A stretch of DNA of 64,000 nucleotides, from the NCBI GenBank assembly GCA_963736305.1, contig CAVTOD010000005.1, positions 372,001 through 436,000 of the forward strand, in the 5' to 3' direction. This document shows, in pieces, positions 1 to 7,924 of the stretch. The position numbers were made by a program, and so were the translations under genes. Each line of letters starts with the position of its first letter. Position 1 is the stretch's first letter. The DNA is from DASUPK01 sp963736305 (GTDB lineage: Bacteria; Actinomycetota; Thermoleophilia; Solirubrobacterales; 70-9). Below the pieces are notes generated by a model. That model saw only the letters and a list, made by a program, of their open reading frames with translations. It was not told where the DNA came from and did not search any database.

Positions 1-24
1 CGAGTGAACGAGCGAGGAGGTCCG

Positions 25-1431
25 ATGGCGACGAAGCAGGAGACCCAGGCAGAGCCGCAGGTTAAGGCGTCACAGGACGGCGGCTCGAGCGGCGACAGCC
101 TCAGCATCACCGACAACCGGACCGGCAAGTCCTACGAGGTGGAGATCAACGACGGGACCATCAAGACGATGGACCTGCGCCAGATCAAGGTCTCCGACGA
201 CGACTTCGGGCTGATGGGTTACGACCCCGCCTTCACCAACACGGCCTCGTGTCGCTCCGCGATCACCTTCATCGACGGCGAGGCAGGCATCCTCCAGCAC
301 CGAGGCATCCCGATCGAGCAGCTCTGTGAGCATTCGACCTATCTCGAGGTCGCCTACCTGCTCGTCTTCGGCGAGCTGCCCACCCCGCCCCAGCTCGAGC
401 GCTGGATCTTCGACGTCACGCACCACACCTTCGTCCACGAGGACATCAAGAAGATGAACGAGGGCTTCCGTCACGACGCCCACCCGATGGGGATGCTGCT
501 CGCCTCCGTCGGCGCGCTCTCGACCTTCTATCCGGAGGCCAAGCAGATCGACGATCCGGAGGAGCGCTACATGGCCGCGATCCGCCTGATCGCCAAGATC
601 CCGACGCTGGCGGCCTTCGCGTATCGCCACAGCCTCGGGCTCCCCTATGTCTATCCCGACAACGAGCTCGACTATTCCTCGAACTTCAAGTCGATGCTGT
701 TCAAGATGGAGAACAGCTACGAGCCCGACCCGCGCCTTGCCAAGGCCTTGGACGTGCTCTTCATCCTCCACGCGGACCACGAGCAGAACTGCTCCACGAA
801 CGCCGTGCGATCCGTGGGCTCATCCGGGGTCGACCCCTATTCCGCGGTCGCGGCCGGAGTCGCCGCCCTCTACGGCCCGCTCCACGGCGGCGCCAACGAG
901 GCCGTGCTGCGAATGCTCCGGAGGATCGAGAGCGTCGAGAACATCCCCGACTTCCTCGAGGGCGTCAAGAACCGCGAGGAAAAGCTGATGGGCTTCGGCC
1001 ACCGCGTCTACAAGAACTACGACCCGCGTGCGCGGATCATCAAGAAGCACGTCGAGGAGGTGCTCGAGGCGACGGGCTACAACCCACTGCTGGAGATCGC
1101 GACCGAGCTCGAGAAGCGCGCCCTCGACGACGATTACTTCACCTCGCGCAAGCTCTATCCCAACGTCGACTTCTACTCCGGGTTGATCTACGAGGCGATG
1201 GGAATTCCCACGGACATGTTCACGGTGATCTTCGCCATTCCGCGGACGTCAGGCTGGGTCGCGCAGTGGATGGAGCAGAACGAGGATCCGGATCTGAAGA
1301 TCGCGCGGCCGCGCCAGATCTACACGGGCCGGCGCGACACCGACTACACGCCCCCCGATCAGCGCGAGGGGCCTGAGAAGATCACCGGTCCGCCGGCGAG
1401 GCGCCCGAAGCGCCCGCGACGCGGGGCTTAG
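25..1431 (+). CDS. gltA: Citrate synthase (type I fold)
   Basis: Condenses acetyl-CoA and oxaloacetate to citrate, the entry step of the TCA cycle. The catalytic signatures are visible: ADHEQN near residue 250, GPLHGGAN near 285, GFGHRVYKNYDPRA near 325, and the Asp-containing NVDFYSGLIY segment near 380. The protein is about 468 aa, with a roughly 45-residue N-terminal extension before the fold begins and a basic Pro/Arg-rich tail. I chose the ATG at 25 because AGGAGG lies just upstream at 15-20. An upstream in-frame GTG at 4 has no visible ribosome site. Aconitase and 2-oxoglutarate dehydrogenase genes lie elsewhere in this window but are not co-transcribed with it. The family call is secure; citrate versus 2-methylcitrate specificity is not resolvable here. 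Confidence 0.93.
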   Translation: MATKQETQAEPQVKASQDGGSSGDSLSITDNRTGKSYEVEINDGTIKTMDLRQIKVSDDDFGLMGYDPAFTNTASCRSAITFIDGEAGILQHRGIPIEQLCEHSTYLEVAYLLVFGELPTPPQLERWIFDVTHHTFVHEDIKKMNEGFRHDAHPMGMLLASVGALSTFYPEAKQIDDPEERYMAAIRLIAKIPTLAAFAYRHSLGLPYVYPDNELDYSSNFKSMLFKMENSYEPDPRLAKALDVLFILHADHEQNCSTNAVRSVGSSGVDPYSAVAAGVAALYGPLHGGANEAVLRMLRRIESVENIPDFLEGVKNREEKLMGFGHRVYKNYDPRARIIKKHVEEVLEATGYNPLLEIATELEKRALDDDYFTSRKLYPNVDFYSGLIYEAMGIPTDMFTVIFAIPRTSGWVAQWMEQNEDPDLKIARPRQIYTGRRDTDYTPPDQREGPEKITGPPARRPKRPRRGA

Positions 1432-1476
1432 GCATCGGGGCGCGGGTCCTGCGCCAGATACGTAGGCTGACCGCGG

Positions 1477-1818
1477 GTGAGCTGGAAGGTCACGGTCAGG
1501 CATGGAAGCAAGGTGGCGCGCGAGAAGTTCGGGACGCTCGACGACGCGATCGCGGAGGTGCGGCGGCGCGTCGAGGAGGTTCGACGGGAGGGCCGCCTCC
1601 CCGCGATCAGCGCTTTCCGTGAGCACACCCCAGGTCAGCGAGTACAGGCTCGGATCGAGATCTCGGGCCCGGGCCTGATCCGGTCACCCGAGGGTGGTAT
1701 CGACGTGATGGGAGACGGGCATGCGGTGGCCTACAGCGGTGCCATCCGCAAGGAGACGATCGAGGCCGACAGCCTCGATGACGCGTTCGAGCAGCTTCGC
1801 ACCGCTCTAGCGGGCTAG
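1477..1818 (+). CDS. Small conserved hypothetical protein, 113 aa
   Basis: I do not recognise a named family. The protein begins SWKVTVRHGSKVAREKF, followed by an acidic/basic amphipathic helix (about residues 20-40). The C-terminal half (about 60-113) has strand-like segments, with a closing helix DSLDDAFEQLRTALAG. It has no signal peptide, membrane segment or cysteines, so it is probably cytosolic. It starts with GTG at 1477, 45 bp after citrate synthase, and is followed 23 bp later by another small protein and then the LLM oxidoreductase, all on the same strand. Codon use matches the neighbours. The antisense frames here are less convincing because they lack ribosome sites and any recognisable family. 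Confidence 0.6.
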   Translation: MSWKVTVRHGSKVAREKFGTLDDAIAEVRRRVEEVRREGRLPAISAFREHTPGQRVQARIEISGPGLIRSPEGGIDVMGDGHAVAYSGAIRKETIEADSLDDAFEQLRTALAG

Positions 1819-1841
1819 GGCACGGCTAATCTGCCCACCGT

Positions 1842-2135
1842 ATGAGCGAGAGCATCGAAGCCGGCCGGAGGATTCGCCTCCCCAATGGGGCCGGGCGGCC
1901 CATTCAGGTCTTCATCAACGGCACCGTGCAGGCGGAGGGCTCCGACTACTCGATCGAGGGCCGCGAGATCGTCTTCTCCAGGCCGCTCGTCAAGGAGAAG
2001 GTGAGCCGCGGGAGCTGGCTAGCGATGACCCTCGGGCTCTTCGGCAGCTACGGCAAGAACGAGGCAGTCGACGTCCACTTCAGGCGCGCCGGGAAGACCG
2101 AGGTCATCTCCGACGCTGAGATCCTTCCTGACTGA
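1842..2135 (+). CDS. Small conserved hypothetical protein, 97 aa
   Basis: No family is recognised. The sequence looks like a small all-beta domain: RIRLPNG, then IQVFINGTVQAEGSDYSIEG, then EIVFSRPLV, ending in VDVHFRRAGKTEVISDAEILPD. A short hydrophobic stretch (SWLAMTLGLFGSYG, about residues 62-75) could be a loop or a membrane-touching segment. There is no signal peptide. The stop codon overlaps the ATG of the following LLM oxidoreductase by one base (TGATG), so the two are probably translationally coupled. Function is unknown. Confidence 0.62.
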   Translation: MSESIEAGRRIRLPNGAGRPIQVFINGTVQAEGSDYSIEGREIVFSRPLVKEKVSRGSWLAMTLGLFGSYGKNEAVDVHFRRAGKTEVISDAEILPD

Positions 2136-3067
2136 TGCGCATCTGCCTGATGATCGAGGGACAGGAGTCCGTCTCGTGGGAGGAGTGGCTCCGCCTGGCG
2201 AAGGCATGCGAGGAGGGCCCGATCGACGCGCTCTTTCGCTCCGACCACTACCAGTCGGTGATGGGCCAGACCGAGCGAAGCTCGCTCGACGCCTGGGCGA
2301 CGATCTGCGGCCTCGCGGCCGTCACCTCCACCCTGCGCCTCGGAACCCTCGTCTCCCCGGTGACCTTCCGCCACCCCTCGGTGCTGGCGAAGAACGTCGT
2401 CACGGCCGACCACATCGCCGGCGGCGGTCGGATCGAGCTTGGCATGGGCTCGGGCTGGCTGGAGGCCGAGCACGACGCCTACGGCTTCCCCTTCCCGCCC
2501 ACCGGCGAGCGCGTGAGGATGTTCGAGGAGCAGATCGAGATCGTCAGCCGTCAATGGGACGAGGAGGCCTTCGACTTCGAGGGCACGCACTACCGGATCA
2601 AGGGCGGGAACGCCCAGCCCAAGCCGCTCTCACGACCCAACCTGATCGTCGGCGGCAGCGCCAAGCCGCGCACCCTGGCGGCCGCCGCGCGCTGGGCAGA
2701 CGAATACAACCTGGTGATGATGAGCGCGGAGCAGGCCCGCGAGGCCATTCCGCTCGTCAGGAAGGCGTGGGAGGACGCCGGACGCGCCGCACCCGTCATC
2801 TCGCTGATGACTCACGGCATCATCGGCTCCGACCGCCTGGACGTGCTGGAGCGGGCGCACAGGGTCGCGGAGGTCCGGGGCGAGGACGCATCGGACCCCG
2901 AGGCCTACATCGAGGGCCTGCGGGAGAACACCCTGGTCGGCACCGTCGCCGAGATCCGAGAGCAGCTGGCCGAGCTGGAAGAGGCAGGCGTCGGGCGCCT
3001 GATGTTCCAGCATCTCACGCACAACGACCTCGACGGCGTCGACCTGATCGCCGAACTTGCCGAGTAA
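2135..3067 (+). CDS. LLM-class (luciferase-like) F420-dependent oxidoreductase
   Basis: A 310-aa protein of the bacterial luciferase-like TIM-barrel superfamily, whose actinobacterial members commonly use F420 (some use FMN). Visible family features are the N-terminal MRICLMIEGQESVSWEEWLRLAKACE strand-helix, LRLGTLVSPVTFRHPSVLAK near residues 68-87, and GRIELGMGSGWLEAEHDAYGF near 97-117. IVGGSAKPRTLAAAARWADEYN lies near 170-192. The ATG overlaps the upstream stop. The substrate is unknown. The gene ends directly against the converging acyl-CoA dehydrogenase gene, whose stop begins at 3068. The cofactor is inferred from family and phylum, not from a decisive residue. Confidence 0.82.
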   Translation: MRICLMIEGQESVSWEEWLRLAKACEEGPIDALFRSDHYQSVMGQTERSSLDAWATICGLAAVTSTLRLGTLVSPVTFRHPSVLAKNVVTADHIAGGGRIELGMGSGWLEAEHDAYGFPFPPTGERVRMFEEQIEIVSRQWDEEAFDFEGTHYRIKGGNAQPKPLSRPNLIVGGSAKPRTLAAAARWADEYNLVMMSAEQAREAIPLVRKAWEDAGRAAPVISLMTHGIIGSDRLDVLERAHRVAEVRGEDASDPEAYIEGLRENTLVGTVAEIREQLAELEEAGVGRLMFQHLTHNDLDGVDLIAELAE

Positions 3068-4102
3068 CTAGACGGCCGCGGGCTCGCCGGCGCCCATGCC
3101 GGAGAGATCGGCGACCCGCTCGCGATGATCGCGCGGGCCACCGAGCATGCGGCCGGCGACGCGGCCGCGCTTCAGCCAGAACTGCAGGTCGTGCTCCCAG
3201 GTGAAGCCGATTCCGCCGAAGACCTGGAGGGCCGAGGCAGGCACCTGCCAGCCGGCGTCCGCGCTGCGCGCACCCGCCATCGCGGCGGCAAGCGGCAGCG
3301 ACTCGGGCTCGGCGTCGGCGGTCCAGGAGGCGTAGTAGGTGAGAGAGCGCGACTCCTCGGTCGCCAGCAGCATCGCTGCGCAGCGATGTCCCACGCCCTG
3401 GTAGGCGCCGATCGGGCGGCCGAACTGCTGGCGCTCGCGGGCGTACTCGACGGCCATCTCCATGGTCCGCTGGGCGATCCCGGTGAGCTCCGCGGCGATC
3501 GCGACCGCGAGGCGGTCCCGTCCGCCATCGACGTCGCCCGGCAGCGGGTCTCCGGACGGCTCTGAGATCAGCCCGTATGAGCGGGTCGCGTCGATGGCCT
3601 CGACGGTCTCGAACTCGACCTCGGAGGCGGGCGCGACGAAGGCGCCGCCGTGATGGAACGTCACGACGACATCGGCCGTGGGGAGGTCGCAGAAGAGGGT
3701 GCTCTCAGCCTCGCCGTTGGGGGCGTGGTCGAAGCCGCCGAACGCCCCGGTCGCCTCGCCGGAGGCGAGCTTGGGCAGCCATTCGGCGCGCTGCTCGTCG
3801 GAGCCCGCGGCGGAGATGACGAGCGCGGCGCCCGCGGTCCCGAGCAGCGGGCTGGGCGCGCAGGCGTAGCCGGACTCCTCGAGCAGGACGGCGAGCTCGA
3901 CCATGCCAAGCCCCTGGCCGCCGTCATCCTCGGAGATTGCGATCCCGGGCCAGCCGAGCTCGGAGATCTCCTTCCAGAGAGCATCGTCGTAGGCGCGAGC
4001 CTCCGCCAGCTCCCGCACCTTCTCGGGCTTGAAGCGGGAGGCGAGGAACTCGTGGGCGGTTCTCTTGATCTCCTGCTGCTCGTCGTTCAGGTCGAAGTTC
4101 AT
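3068..4102 (-). CDS. Acyl-CoA dehydrogenase-like subunit lacking the catalytic base
   Basis: A 344-aa acyl-CoA dehydrogenase fold: helical N-terminus (FDLNDEQQEIKRTAHEFLASRF), mid domain with PLLGTAGAALVISAAG, and C-terminal helices with QFGRPIGAYQGVGHRCAAML and ASALQVFGGIGFTWEHDLQFWLKRG. It is shorter than typical 380-residue enzymes. It shows no EGxxE-type segment near the end, where single-subunit enzymes carry the catalytic glutamate. It lies 2 bp downstream of a second acyl-CoA dehydrogenase gene that does have such a segment. That arrangement matches the alpha2beta2 enzymes known from mycobacterial steroid catabolism, in which each subunit carries part of the active site. The heteromer is inferred and the substrate is unknown. 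Confidence 0.85.
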   Translation of the reverse strand: MNFDLNDEQQEIKRTAHEFLASRFKPEKVRELAEARAYDDALWKEISELGWPGIAISEDDGGQGLGMVELAVLLEESGYACAPSPLLGTAGAALVISAAGSDEQRAEWLPKLASGEATGAFGGFDHAPNGEAESTLFCDLPTADVVVTFHHGGAFVAPASEVEFETVEAIDATRSYGLISEPSGDPLPGDVDGGRDRLAVAIAAELTGIAQRTMEMAVEYARERQQFGRPIGAYQGVGHRCAAMLLATEESRSLTYYASWTADAEPESLPLAAAMAGARSADAGWQVPASALQVFGGIGFTWEHDLQFWLKRGRVAGRMLGGPRDHRERVADLSGMGAGEPAAV

Positions 4103-4104
4103 CG

Positions 4105-5244
4105 CTACCTCAGCCGGGGCAGGCCGAGCACGCGCTCGGCGATGATGTTCTTCAGCACTTCGGTGGTGCCGCCCTCGATCGAGTTAGCGCGGGAGCGCAG
4201 GAAGCGATAGCTCCACTCGGTCCCGGCACGCATCCCCTCCGGGCCGAGGACATCGTTGCCGAGCTCGGTCAGCGCCTGGTTGTAGTCGGCCCACTGCCAC
4301 TTGCTGAGCGAGCCCTCCGGACCTGGAATGCCCGTCTTCATCGTCTGCGTCAGGGCGCGCAGGGCGCCGAGGCGCATCGCCTCGATCCCGATCTGCAGCT
4401 CTGCGATCCGCTGGCGGATCACGGGGTCGCCGTCGAGACCGCGCTCGCGGATCACCGCGAGCAGGTCCTCCATGGAGCGCTTCAGGCCCATCACAGCGGC
4501 GGCGCCGAGCCCCGCGCGCTCGAACATCAGGGTGGTGATCGCGACCCCCCAGCCACCACCAACCTGGCCGATGATGTTCTCGTCGGGGACCTCGGCCTCC
4601 TCGAGAAAGATCTCGTTGAACTCGGCCTCCCCGGTGATCTGGCGGAGCGGCCGCACGTCGACGTTCGGCTGGTCCATGTCGAGGATGAAGTAGGTGATGC
4701 CCTTGTGCTTGGGAGCGTCCTGGTCGGTGCGGGCGAGGAGCATGCAGTACTTCGCCTCGTGCGCGTAGGTGGTCCAGACCTTCTGGCCGGTCACCTTCCA
4801 GGTCCCGTTCGCCTTCACCGCGCGGGTCTTCAGCGAGGCGAGGTCGGATCCCGACTCCGGCTCGGAGAACCCCTGGCACCAGATCTCTTCGCCGGAGAGG
4901 ATCGGATCGAGGAAGCGCTCCTTCTGGTCCTCGTTGCCGTGGGCGATCACCACCGGGCCGCCCATCACGAGGCCCAACACATTTGCGGGGAGGGGTACCC
5001 GTTGCCTCGCGAGCTCTTCGTTGAAGATCGACTGCTCGATCAGGGTCGCGCCCTTGCCGCCGTACTCCTCGGGCCAGGAGAGACCGGCCCAGCCGGCCTC
5101 GTGCATCTTCTTCTGCCAGGCCCTGCGGAACTCGAATTCGGCCTGGTCGTCGCCCTCGGGCGCGGGGCCGGGATAGTTCGCCTCGAGCCAGCCCCGAACC
5201 TCGTCGCGGAAAGCCGCCTCCGAGTCGGTCAGCGTCAGGTCCAC
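4105..5244 (-). CDS. Acyl-CoA dehydrogenase (catalytic partner subunit)
   Basis: A 379-aa protein and the first gene of a two-gene operon. Family landmarks are GWAGLSWPEEYGGKGATLIEQ near residues 51-71, WCQGFSEPESGSDLASLKTRA near 121-141 (the FAD/substrate loop) and KVTGQKVWTTYAHEAKYCMLLART near 149-172. Near the C-terminus, RSRANSIEGGTTEVLKNIIAERVLGLPR holds the Glu-Gly position expected for the catalytic base. It oxidises an acyl-CoA to the enoyl-CoA, presumably passing electrons to ETF. The companion subunit lacks this glutamate region. A palindrome at 5265-5284, just upstream of the start, suggests local repression, perhaps by a TetR-type regulator not in the window. Confidence 0.88.
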   Translation of the reverse strand: MDLTLTDSEAAFRDEVRGWLEANYPGPAPEGDDQAEFEFRRAWQKKMHEAGWAGLSWPEEYGGKGATLIEQSIFNEELARQRVPLPANVLGLVMGGPVVIAHGNEDQKERFLDPILSGEEIWCQGFSEPESGSDLASLKTRAVKANGTWKVTGQKVWTTYAHEAKYCMLLARTDQDAPKHKGITYFILDMDQPNVDVRPLRQITGEAEFNEIFLEEAEVPDENIIGQVGGGWGVAITTLMFERAGLGAAAVMGLKRSMEDLLAVIRERGLDGDPVIRQRIAELQIGIEAMRLGALRALTQTMKTGIPGPEGSLSKWQWADYNQALTELGNDVLGPEGMRAGTEWSYRFLRSRANSIEGGTTEVLKNIIAERVLGLPRLR

Positions 5245-5264
5245 GGCCCGGACACTACCGAACT

Positions 5265-5284
5265 GGCCGACTGGCCAGTCAGCC
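5265..5284. promoter_or_regulatory. Palindromic operator candidate upstream of acyl-CoA dehydrogenase operon
   Basis: The site has a perfect 12-bp palindrome, GACTGGCCAGTC (5269-5280), extended to an 18-of-20 match. It sits 21 bp upstream of the start of the minus-strand acyl-CoA dehydrogenase gene and about 80 bp upstream of a divergent small secreted-protein gene. Size and symmetry suit a TetR-type dimer. No regulator gene is adjacent, so the binder is unknown. Confidence 0.45.
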
Positions 5285-5364
5285 TGTCTGAGCGCCAGCG
5301 GATGTCCAAGCGAAAACGGCTTCGCTCAGGCATTGGCGCAATCAGGCCGATTCCCCTAAACAAG

Positions 5365-5631
5365 ATGTCAATTAGACGCACCCACCTGATCGCCGCTGTT
5401 GTCGTCGCGCTTCTGCTCGCATTGCCAGCCGTCGCGGGCGCCTCGGACGGCCTCCGGAGCTGTGGCGGCGGAGTGCGCGCGGCCGTCGTCTCCTGCCCCA
5501 AGGCCAAGCGGATCGCGAACGAGTACGTCAAGACTCACGCCCACTCCTTGCAGGGATACACCTGCAAGTCGGGCAGCAGCCAGGGCCGCTGCGCCCTCGA
5601 CCGCAAGCTCGTCGTCTTCTCGCTGAACTAA
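5365..5631 (+). CDS. Small secreted Cys-containing protein, 88 aa
   Basis: The ATG at 5365 gives MSIRRTHLIAAVVVALLL followed by ALPAVAGAS, a good Sec signal peptide (residues 1-25). The mature part of about 63 residues carries four cysteines, SCGGG, VSCPKAK, YTCKSG and GRCALD, plausibly two disulfides. The pattern (Cys, then a VSC-helix, then G-x-C) resembles the two larger Cys-rich secreted proteins at 36.8-37.6 kb, so a common fold is possible. An N-terminally longer reading frame exists but runs antisense through the acyl-CoA dehydrogenase and is rejected. Function is unknown. Confidence 0.6.
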   Translation: MSIRRTHLIAAVVVALLLALPAVAGASDGLRSCGGGVRAAVVSCPKAKRIANEYVKTHAHSLQGYTCKSGSSQGRCALDRKLVVFSLN

Positions 5632-5650
5632 CCCGCGGGATAATCCCTTC

Positions 5651-6616
5651 GTGGGCGCGTTCCTGGAGCGAATCGGGGTGGAGCGGCTGATCGTCCAGGC
5701 CGGCATGGGCGGTGGCCTCTCCCGAAGCGACCTGGCCATCGCGGTCTCGGCCGCGGGCGGGCTGGGGACGATCGGGTTCCTTGCCCCCGATGACCTCCGC
5801 GCCGAGATCAAAGCGGCCCGGGCGCTGACCGACGTGCCTCTGAGCGTCAACCTGCTGCTTCCGTTCGCGCGCGGCGACCATTTCGAGGCGGCCGCCGACG
5901 CGGACGTCGTCGTGACCTTCTGGGGGAAGCCGAAGCGTCGCACCGCGAGGACCTGGCTGCACCAGTGCGGATCCGTGGAGGAGGCACTGGCCGCGCGGGA
6001 GGCCGGAGCCGACGCGGTGATCGCGCAGGGGATCGAGGCGGGCGGCCACGTCCGAGGGACCGTGCCGGCGATGGAGCTCCTCGCTCGAACGAGGGCCGCC
6101 GTCGACGACGGCTTCCCGGTCCTCTCGGCCGGCGGCGTCACCGGCCGCGCCGAGGTCGAGGCACGGGTGGAGGCGGGGGCCGAGGCGGTCGTCTGCGGCA
6201 CCCGCTTCCTGATGAGCGAGGAGAGCGGCGCCCACCCGGCCTACAAGGAGCGCCTGATCGATGCGGAGGACACCGTGCTGACCGAGCTCTTCGGCTTCGG
6301 ATGGCCGGCACCGCACCGCGTCGTCCCGAACGCCGCAACCGAGCGCTGGCTGCGTGCAGATCCTCGGGGTCCTCGGTGGCTGCGCGGCCTGCAGCGCGCA
6401 AGCGCGCCGGTCTTCTCCAGGGCGCCGGTTCCGCTGCAGCTTCGCCTGGCGGCGAACCAGCAGGCCGGACGACCGATGTTCGGTCCCGCCGCCGCGACGG
6501 CGGATGGACCGGAATCCCTGGTGGATGCGGGCCCGCTCTACGCGGGGGAGTGCATCGAGCGGATCGGCGACGTTCGACCGGCCGCCGAGCTCGTCCGGGA
6601 GCTCAGCCCTTCTTGA
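5651..6616 (+). CDS. Nitronate monooxygenase-like FMN enzyme
   Basis: A 321-aa TIM-barrel of the nitronate monooxygenase / 2-nitropropane dioxygenase family. Landmarks are IVQAGMGGGLSRSDLAIAVSAAGGLGTIGF near residues 14-43, AGADAVIAQGIEAGGHVRG near 117-135 (the region with the family's active-site His), and VLSAGGVTGRAEVEARVEAGAEAVVCGTRFLMSEES near 157-192 (FMN phosphate site). It uses FMN and oxygen to oxidise nitronates or related carbanions. Some homologues act as enoyl reductases, so the substrate is uncertain. The start is GTG at 5651, 19 bp after the small secreted gene. Its 3' end overlaps the converging FGE-fold gene by 14 bp. Confidence 0.83.
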   Translation: MGAFLERIGVERLIVQAGMGGGLSRSDLAIAVSAAGGLGTIGFLAPDDLRAEIKAARALTDVPLSVNLLLPFARGDHFEAAADADVVVTFWGKPKRRTARTWLHQCGSVEEALAAREAGADAVIAQGIEAGGHVRGTVPAMELLARTRAAVDDGFPVLSAGGVTGRAEVEARVEAGAEAVVCGTRFLMSEESGAHPAYKERLIDAEDTVLTELFGFGWPAPHRVVPNAATERWLRADPRGPRWLRGLQRASAPVFSRAPVPLQLRLAANQQAGRPMFGPAAATADGPESLVDAGPLYAGECIERIGDVRPAAELVRELSPS

Positions 6617-7847
6617 TCTTCAGGTCCCCGACGACTCCGATGCGGAAGCCGAGCCAGGGATAGGTCAACTCGTAGAACTTGTTGTCCTGCGGCTGGAGGC
6701 CGACCGCGGAGAGCCAGAGCTGGTAGGCGGGGGCATTCGAGATGCCGCCGTGGAGCCGTCGCCACACGCGGCCCTTCGTCTTCTTGCCCGCAGGCGGCGG
6801 CGTGATCGTGTCGGTCCACTCGACGGCGTTGCCGCCCTGGTCGAGCGTGCCCCATGGTGAGAGGGTGTTGGCCTGGCCCACCGTGCCGAGGCTGCCGGCG
6901 TAGGCCTTGGCGTATGCCGACGCGCTCAGGTGGAGGGGATTGACGCTCGAGCAGGTGTTGGCCGAGACCTGCGGCGGGCACCAGCTCGGCGCAGGGTCGG
7001 AGCCATGGAAGATGGACAGGGGCTGGGTCGTGGCGTTGGTGACGTCGCCGGTCGTCGGATCGAGCGTCGCCTGGGTCGGAGCATCTGACTCGCCCTGGCC
7101 GAAGACGCCGGGGTTGGTCGGGTACTTCCAGTAGGAGAAGGTGCCGCCGCCCGACGGATCGAAGTAGGCCGCCTTGATCCACTCGTCCTGGCTGGGCACG
7201 ACGAAGCCCGAGCGATGCCTGCGCGTGGTCTTGGGATTGCGCATGTCGTACATGCCACGCTCGGTGTTCCGGGAGAGACGCACCTTGTAGACCACGTACC
7301 GGAAGCTGCCCGAGCTGACGACGTTCTTCGAGATCAGGCGCCCGTTGAAGAGCGAGTTCGCGAATCGAGCCGAGCGCAGGAAGTTGGCGAATCCGTAGGG
7401 CTTGTCGGCCCATTCGGGATAGGCGAGCGAGTAGTGGTGACCGCTGCGCGCGCGTGCCCGCATGTTGATCTGGCCGTACTTGGGCCAGGCGGTCCCGCTC
7501 TCGTCGGAGCTGAAGAGGTGGCGCCGGTTGCGGCCCGCCGGGTCGACCGTGTTGAGGAAGGAGACGTACTGCTTGGCGGTGACCTCGAGCTGGCCGATCC
7601 CGTACGGATACGAGACCGCGCCCACCGTCAAACAGGCCGGCGACGTCTGCGGATCGCTGGCGCAGGACTGGTAGATCGCGTCGGTGAACGGGGTGATGCC
7701 CACCGACGGATTCCCGGGCGAGCCGACCTGGGCCATCGAAAGGGTGACGGTCGCCGGCTTGGCGGCTCCCGCAACTCCCGGCACTGCCAGAGCGGCGAAC
7801 GCGATGAGGGCAGCAGAAAGGCTGAGGGCTCGGACGCCGCGGACCAT
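6603..7847 (-). CDS. Secreted FGE-sulfatase (SUMF1/DinB-type) domain protein
   Basis: A 414-aa protein with an N-terminal Sec signal (LSLSAALIAFAALAVPGVAGAA). The rest matches the formylglycine-generating-enzyme fold: SYPYGIGQLEVTAKQYVSFLNTVD near residues 78-101, GFVVPSQDEWIKAAYFDPSGGG near 200-221, and SPWGTLDQGGNAVEWTDTITPP near 328-349. It continues with RVWRRLHGGIS and the terminal GFRIG motif. Family members modify sulfatases or serve as ergothioneine-type or surface-binding domains. I do not see the paired active-site cysteines of true formylglycine enzymes in the usual C-terminal place, and no sulfatase gene is nearby. A non-catalytic or different role in the envelope is therefore likely. 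It has a Lys-rich C-terminus. Confidence 0.72.
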   Translation of the reverse strand: MVRGVRALSLSAALIAFAALAVPGVAGAAKPATVTLSMAQVGSPGNPSVGITPFTDAIYQSCASDPQTSPACLTVGAVSYPYGIGQLEVTAKQYVSFLNTVDPAGRNRRHLFSSDESGTAWPKYGQINMRARARSGHHYSLAYPEWADKPYGFANFLRSARFANSLFNGRLISKNVVSSGSFRYVVYKVRLSRNTERGMYDMRNPKTTRRHRSGFVVPSQDEWIKAAYFDPSGGGTFSYWKYPTNPGVFGQGESDAPTQATLDPTTGDVTNATTQPLSIFHGSDPAPSWCPPQVSANTCSSVNPLHLSASAYAKAYAGSLGTVGQANTLSPWGTLDQGGNAVEWTDTITPPPAGKKTKGRVWRRLHGGISNAPAYQLWLSAVGLQPQDNKFYELTYPWLGFRIGVVGDLKIKKG

Positions 7848-7924
7848 GGTCAGTACCTCGGCGCGAGCCGCGGAGCACTTGAGCCCCGCTTTGCTTCACG
7901 CCTGCCGAATTGCACAGCCCGGCT

